Below are positions 60,247 to 64,000 of a DNA stretch of 64,000 nt, piece after piece. Numbering within the stretch: position 1 is the first letter of the stretch; every line of letters starts with the position of its first letter. The notes under the pieces were generated by a model that did no database searches, had not been told where the DNA came from, and saw only the letters and a list, made by a program, of their open reading frames with translations. The stretch comes from Sediminibacillus massiliensis (GTDB lineage: Bacteria > Bacillota > Bacilli > Bacillales > Amphibacillaceae), in NCBI RefSeq assembly GCF_900156915.1, contig NZ_LT732535.1, positions 3,733,079 to 3,797,078 on the forward strand. Reading direction: 5' to 3'. The position numbers were made by a program, and so were the translations under genes.

Positions 60247-60665
60247 TATCTTTGCTCTTGCTTGAAGGAGGGGCTTAATTGACTCCAGACATCAAACATG
60301 TTGCCGTCAATATCAGAGAAAACAAAATTTCTCCCTGTATGTCCTCTATCTTCAATATCTCCGGTGTCCATACCCTTTTCTGTGAATTTCTTATGTAAAG
60401 TTTCCAAAGCCTCAAGTCCATCTACTTCAAAAGTCACTGAAAAGTGTTCTTTGCCTTGACTATCAATAAAGTTGGCTTTTTGGCCATGTTTGGATTTCAC
60501 AAGAAAAAAGCTTTGATTAGCTAAATTAATTATTGCTTTGTCATCATCAAGGTAGTTTAGTTCGGCATTCAAATTATCAACATACCATGTAGAAGCTTTT
60601 CCGGGATTTTCCACAGGTAAATAGGTCGTTCCTACTCTTATTAGATTTTCTTTCACGTTATTCAC
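60246..60665 (-). CDS. VOC-family (glyoxalase/bleomycin-resistance fold) protein
   Basis: 139 residues. The beta-alpha-beta pattern of the VOC fold is visible: VGTTYLPVENPGKASTWYVDNLN at the N-terminus, then HFSVTFEVDGLEALETLHKKFTEKG, and the end VFSDIDGNMFDVWSQ with the conserved DxDGN and a late acidic/aromatic motif. Metal-dependent lyase, dioxygenase or binding roles are all possible; the substrate is unknown. RBS AAGGAGTG precedes the ATG. Confidence 0.85.
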   Translation of the reverse strand: MNNVKENLIRVGTTYLPVENPGKASTWYVDNLNAELNYLDDDKAIINLANQSFFLVKSKHGQKANFIDSQGKEHFSVTFEVDGLEALETLHKKFTEKGMDTGDIEDRGHTGRNFVFSDIDGNMFDVWSQLSPSFKQEQR

Positions 60666-60750
60666 TCCTTCACTTTATTGATTTATTTATCAGTTTCGCT
60701 AATAATAGCAGGATTCCTTTATTTGAAAGTTGATTTGAATTACAGGACAT

Positions 60751-60784
60751 AAAAAAATTCCCGTAAAAAACAGGAATTTTTTTA
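60751..60784 (-). terminator. Terminator of the dicarboxylate/amino-acid symporter gene
   Basis: AAAAAAATTCC pairs with GGAATTTTTTT, directly after the stop codon on the minus strand. Confidence 0.8.
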
Positions 60785-60787
60785 TCA

Positions 60788-61996
60788 TTATTTCTTCAAT
60801 TCTTTTTCAGACCCACCGACCACTACTGTCGCCGATGCATCTCCCACCACGTTGAGAGTGGTTCTGAACATATCCAGTATTCTATCGACACCAGCGATTA
60901 AAGCAATACCTTCCAAAGGCATGTTGACAGAGCTTAATACCATGGTAAGCATGATTAGACCGGCCCCTGGAACGCCAGCCGTACCAATGGAGGCAAGGAC
61001 AGTTGTCAAAACGACTGTCAATAATTGAAGGAAAGATAAGTCGAGGCCGTAGAATTGAGCGATAAATACCACTGCAACCCCCTGATAAATAGCTGTTCCA
61101 TCCATATTGATCGTTGCACCCAAAGGCAAGACGAAGCTGCTCACTTTCGTCGAGACACCAAGGTTTTCTTGAGTGTTCTTAAGAGTGACAGGGAGTGTTC
61201 CTGCACTGCTGGCAGTACTGAAAGCCACTAAAGCTGCAGGTGAAATCCCTTTGAAAAATTTGATTGGATTAATTTTTCCGTATATTTTCACTGCAGAAGA
61301 ATAAACAATCCCGGCATGTACTAGACAGGCGATAACCACAGCAAGGATTACCTTTATAAGTGGCAGCAGGACGGACAATCCATATTCCCCGATTACAGGC
61401 GCAACAAGTCCGATTATACCAATCGGCGCTGTGTACATGATGATTGCCGTTATCTTGTACATAATCTCTGCAAATCCGTCGAAAAATTCATAGACAGGCT
61501 GTGCTTTTTTTCCGACAAATGTAATCGCCAAACCAATGAAGATAGCAAAAAATATAATTTGCAGGATGTTTCCACTGGCCAATGCATCAAATGGATTTTC
61601 CGGTATGATATTCAAGAAGGTTTCGACAACACTTTGTGACTCGGTATCGGCTGCAGCAGCTTGCTCACTTTCATTAACCGAAACATCCACACCCTCCCCG
61701 GGAGAAATGAGGAAAGCGACGGATAGACCGATGATGATTGCGACCGCTGTCGTAAGCAGGTAGTAGAAGACTGTCTTCAAACCCATCCTGCCTAATTGTT
61801 TGGGATCCCCGGAACTTGCAACACCAACCACTAATGTGGAAAGGATCAGCGGAGTGATGATGAATTTAATCAAGCGCAGGAACAAATCTCCTAGTGGTGC
61901 CAATATACTAATGGAATCGCCGAATATAATTCCAAGTGCGATAGCTACGATAAATGCAATGAATATTTGTGTAATTAAGTTGAATTTAATTTTCAC
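60788..61996 (-). CDS. Dicarboxylate/amino acid:cation symporter (DAACS, GltT/GltP type)
   Basis: About 402 residues with eight membrane helices and two re-entrant loops. The serine-rich hairpin FSTASSAGTLPVTL, LPLGATINMDGTAIYQG and GVPGAGLIMLTMVL are the substrate- and sodium-binding motifs. An extracellular acidic loop (about 110-125) is Ser/Glu/Ala-rich. It imports glutamate/aspartate or C4-dicarboxylates with sodium or protons. The GTG at 61996 with AAGGAGG 7 bases upstream is the start. Glutamate uptake would fit a halotolerant cell. Confidence 0.92.
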   Translation of the reverse strand: MKIKFNLITQIFIAFIVAIALGIIFGDSISILAPLGDLFLRLIKFIITPLILSTLVVGVASSGDPKQLGRMGLKTVFYYLLTTAVAIIIGLSVAFLISPGEGVDVSVNESEQAAAADTESQSVVETFLNIIPENPFDALASGNILQIIFFAIFIGLAITFVGKKAQPVYEFFDGFAEIMYKITAIIMYTAPIGIIGLVAPVIGEYGLSVLLPLIKVILAVVIACLVHAGIVYSSAVKIYGKINPIKFFKGISPAALVAFSTASSAGTLPVTLKNTQENLGVSTKVSSFVLPLGATINMDGTAIYQGVAVVFIAQFYGLDLSFLQLLTVVLTTVLASIGTAGVPGAGLIMLTMVLSSVNMPLEGIALIAGVDRILDMFRTTLNVVGDASATVVVGGSEKELKK

Positions 61997-62258
61997 GATT
62001 TTTCCTCCTTCGCTTTTAAATAATAACCTCCCAATTATAGTATAAAAACAAGGTTGGTAGAAACACAATTTTCTTTTCCCTGTAAAGTATTGGATAGGTA
62101 TTTCTGCTCAACATGTTTGACATAATGCATCATAATAATATATTTTCAATATACAGAACATTCGGAATTTAATGCTTATTATTATTTCTAATGTTCCATG
62201 TAAGAAAGGGTAAGCGGTAACTAGGCTTGAAAATCTTCGAAATAAAGGAGGGCACTGC

Positions 62259-62375
62259 ATGGAGGAATATGCATTAACAGGTTGGACGATGTTCTGGTTC
62301 GTTGTACCGATGCCCCTGTTGATTGTATGGGCTGTAATTACTTTTTTTACAGAGAGGAAGGATGAAGAGCAATGA
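62259..62375 (+). CDS. Small accessory subunit of the adjacent sodium symporter (38 residues)
   Basis: Reading upstream of putP shows AAAGGAGGG at 62244-62252, 6 bases before an ATG. The product MEEYALTGWTMFWFVVPM has one membrane helix (about residues 8-30) and a charged tail TERKDEEQ. Its stop overlaps the putP start (ATGA), so the two are translationally coupled. Such one-helix subunits (symporter small accessory protein, MetS-like) accompany sodium symporters in Gram-positive bacteria. Its role here, stability or regulation of the symporter, is inferred. Confidence 0.82.
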   Translation: MEEYALTGWTMFWFVVPMPLLIVWAVITFFTERKDEEQ

Positions 62376-63871
62376 ATGCAACTTTAATCACCTTTATTGT
62401 TTATTTGGCAGTCATGATCACCATCGGCATTATTACATATAGAATGACAAACACATTGTCCGATTATGTACTTGGCGGGAGGCGCTTGAATAGCTGGGTC
62501 ACAGCATTTTCCGCGGCTGCAAGCGACTTTAGTGGCTGGTTATTGATCGGGTTGCCCGGGGCCGCGTACGCAGCAGGATTCGGACAATGGAGTTTATGGA
62601 TCGCTGTCGGCCTTGCCATCGGTGCCATGATTAACTGGCAGTATGTAGCCAAAAGGCTTCGTATCTATACCGAATTCTCCAAAGATTCGATTACGTTACC
62701 GGAGTTTTTTGAAAATAGGTACCGGGACAGAACTAATTTGTTAAGAGTTATCTCGGCATTATTTATTTTGGCATTCTTCCTGTTTTATACGGCATCCGGT
62801 CTTGTCGCCGGTGCAAAACTTTTTCAGGGAACATTTGAAATCGATTATCACCTCGCACTAATAGTAGGTGCTGTCATTATTGTGGCATATACATTTTTGG
62901 GTGGGTTCCTTGCTGTTAGCTACACTGATTTCATTCAAGGTTTCTTGATGTTTTTAGCCCTTTTGTTCACTTCGTTAATAGGAATTATCCAGGTTGGTGG
63001 ATTTGGGGAATTATTCAATCAACTGGGTTCTATTAATACAAGTTTGCTAGATGCATTCCAGGCTACCTCTTATAGTGCAGGGGATGGAGTTTTCTGGGAA
63101 GCTGCCGGCTCAATCGGAATTGTAGGAATCATTTCCGCACTTGCGTGGGGGCTTGGTTACTTCGGACAACCCCATATCCTTGCCAGATTTATGGCAATAC
63201 GATCCCACAAAGAAGTCCGCAAAGCAAGATTGATCAGCGTCAGCATGGGACTTGTCATTCCGCTTTATGGTGCATTGATTGTTGGTATGCTCGGAATTGT
63301 GACGTTTGACCAGCCATTGGATGACCCTGAACAAGTGTTCATACAGCTTGTGCAAGTGGTGTATAATCCGTGGATTGCCGGATTTCTGTTAGCTGCTGTT
63401 TTGGCAGCTATCATGAGCACAGTTGATTCTCAGCTGCTTGTTTCCTCCAGTGCACTATCCGAAGATTTCTATAGGAAATATTTGAGGAAAGAAGCGACTG
63501 AGAAAGAGCTTGTTTGGGTAGGTCGTCTTGCGGTTCTATTGATTGCTGTTATTGCTTTAATGCTGGCTTGGAATGAAAACAACTCTGTTCTGGATCTTGT
63601 CTCTTATGCCTGGGCCGGGTTCGGGGCTACATTCGGGCCTGCCATATTGTTCTCGCTTTTTTGGAGAAGGACATCTCGAAATGGTATCCTGACAGGAATC
63701 ATAGTCGGGGGTCTGACAATTTTCCTTTGGGGAAATACAGGTTCGGATTTATATGAAATGGTTCCTGGATTTGTGTTTTCCAGTATCGCAATTATCCTGG
63801 TAAGTTTAATTGGCAGCGGTCCTTCAGAGGAAATAAAAGAAGAGTATGACAAAGTAATAAAGGTTAAATAG
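62372..63871 (+). CDS. putP: Sodium:proline symporter family protein (PutP-like)
   Basis: 499 residues, solute:sodium symporter family with about 13 helices. SDYVLGGRRLNSWVTAFSAAASDFSGWLL is the classic PutP N-terminal motif including the sodium-site residues, followed by GLPGAAYAAGF, GFLAVSYTDFIQG, and MSTVDSQLLVSSSALSEDFY in the later sodium site. It imports proline as nutrient or compatible solute (OpuE-like role also possible). The RBS GAGAGGAAG lies in the small upstream gene. Confidence 0.92.
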   Translation: MNATLITFIVYLAVMITIGIITYRMTNTLSDYVLGGRRLNSWVTAFSAAASDFSGWLLIGLPGAAYAAGFGQWSLWIAVGLAIGAMINWQYVAKRLRIYTEFSKDSITLPEFFENRYRDRTNLLRVISALFILAFFLFYTASGLVAGAKLFQGTFEIDYHLALIVGAVIIVAYTFLGGFLAVSYTDFIQGFLMFLALLFTSLIGIIQVGGFGELFNQLGSINTSLLDAFQATSYSAGDGVFWEAAGSIGIVGIISALAWGLGYFGQPHILARFMAIRSHKEVRKARLISVSMGLVIPLYGALIVGMLGIVTFDQPLDDPEQVFIQLVQVVYNPWIAGFLLAAVLAAIMSTVDSQLLVSSSALSEDFYRKYLRKEATEKELVWVGRLAVLLIAVIALMLAWNENNSVLDLVSYAWAGFGATFGPAILFSLFWRRTSRNGILTGIIVGGLTIFLWGNTGSDLYEMVPGFVFSSIAIILVSLIGSGPSEEIKEEYDKVIKVK

Positions 63872-63902
63872 ATATTAATTATTCAAAAGGAGTGAGAAAC
63901 GA

Positions 63903-64000
63903 ATGGGCGAGGAAAAGATATACGGAAACACCCCGTGCTTTCTGGGAGGGAGCAAGGTCTCTTTTAAAGACGAGAGTATAAAAGATAAAGATGTGCTTAT
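63903..64000 (+). CDS. Partial gene at the window edge, function not assignable
   Basis: AAAAGGAGTGAG precedes an ATG at 63903, 31 bases after putP. Only 32 residues are visible, MGEEKIYGNTPCFLGGSK then VSFKDESIKDKDVL, running off the window. The start could suit an agmatinase/arginase-type enzyme, but the piece is too short to claim it. The closeness to putP suggests the same operon. Confidence 0.6.
   Translation, partial: MGEEKIYGNTPCFLGGSKVSFKDESIKDKDVL

Noticed and set aside
1-64000. CRISPR array, prophage, restriction or toxin-antitoxin system
   Set aside because: No regularly spaced short repeats, no cas, integrase, terminase or methylase genes were seen. The repeats present are long, dispersed and of unequal length.

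Overview
This window looks like a chromosomal segment from a low-GC Gram-positive bacterium of the family Bacillaceae, probably a halotolerant or marine genus of the Halobacillus/Virgibacillus/Oceanobacillus kind. The evidence is strong AAAGGAGG-type ribosome binding sites, frequent TTG/GTG starts, sigma-A and sigma-D type promoters, Bacillus-type gene sets (MotAB, CheA/W/Y/R, CidR-CidAB, LipA, LipM, NagZ-AmiE-YbbC), an ectoine synthase gene and very acidic linkers in secreted lipoproteins. No rRNA, tRNA, CRISPR array, prophage or transposase was seen. The genus is inferred, not proven.

Layout. 0-11.4 kb is motility and second-messenger signalling: motAB behind a sigma-D promoter, then a cyclic-di-GMP-I type riboswitch and terminator leading into cheX-cheA-cheW-cheY-MCP-(GGDEF-EAL)-cheR. 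11.4-19.5 kb holds a divergent 38-residue membrane peptide, cidR-cidA-cidB, a degenerate phosphofructokinase-like protein, a kinase/dehydrogenase pair of the D-threonate/D-erythronate type, an unusual stand-alone PRPP synthetase, a small protein and a phosphodiesterase. 20-24.7 kb is an SDR oxidoreductase and an ATPase-less sugar ABC importer. 24.8-41 kb is housekeeping and accessory: MFS, Eis-like GNAT, lipA-lipM, gndA and zwf (convergent), orphan ectC, acetamidase, aldehyde dehydrogenase, several small proteins and ykuK. 41.3-53.8 kb is a complete muropeptide-recycling locus. 54-56.8 kb is a PadR-controlled membrane operon. 57.4-60 kb is a second GEMM-I riboswitch in front of a second GGDEF-EAL protein. 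The end holds VOC, a dicarboxylate/glutamate symporter, a small symporter subunit with putP, and the start of one more gene.

How the genes work together. Two GEMM-I riboswitches tie c-di-GMP level to expression of a whole chemosensory cassette and of a cyclase/phosphodiesterase, which suggests feedback on the motile-to-sessile switch. In the cell-wall locus, three exported enzymes (AmiE, NagZ, NamZ) would release amino sugars outside the cell. An ABC importer, a BadF-type amino-sugar kinase and the etherase MurQ would then take up and process MurNAc, with MurR as regulator; this is an alternative to the PTS route (MurP) of B. subtilis. Zwf and GndA form the oxidative pentose phosphate branch.

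Intergenic DNA carries at least five copies or fragments of one GC-rich inverted-repeat family (about 0.2-0.7 kb each, plus a solo end), with termini like CTGCGAACTAGTGAAAATT and no coding capacity. These are the largest stretches not explained by genes.
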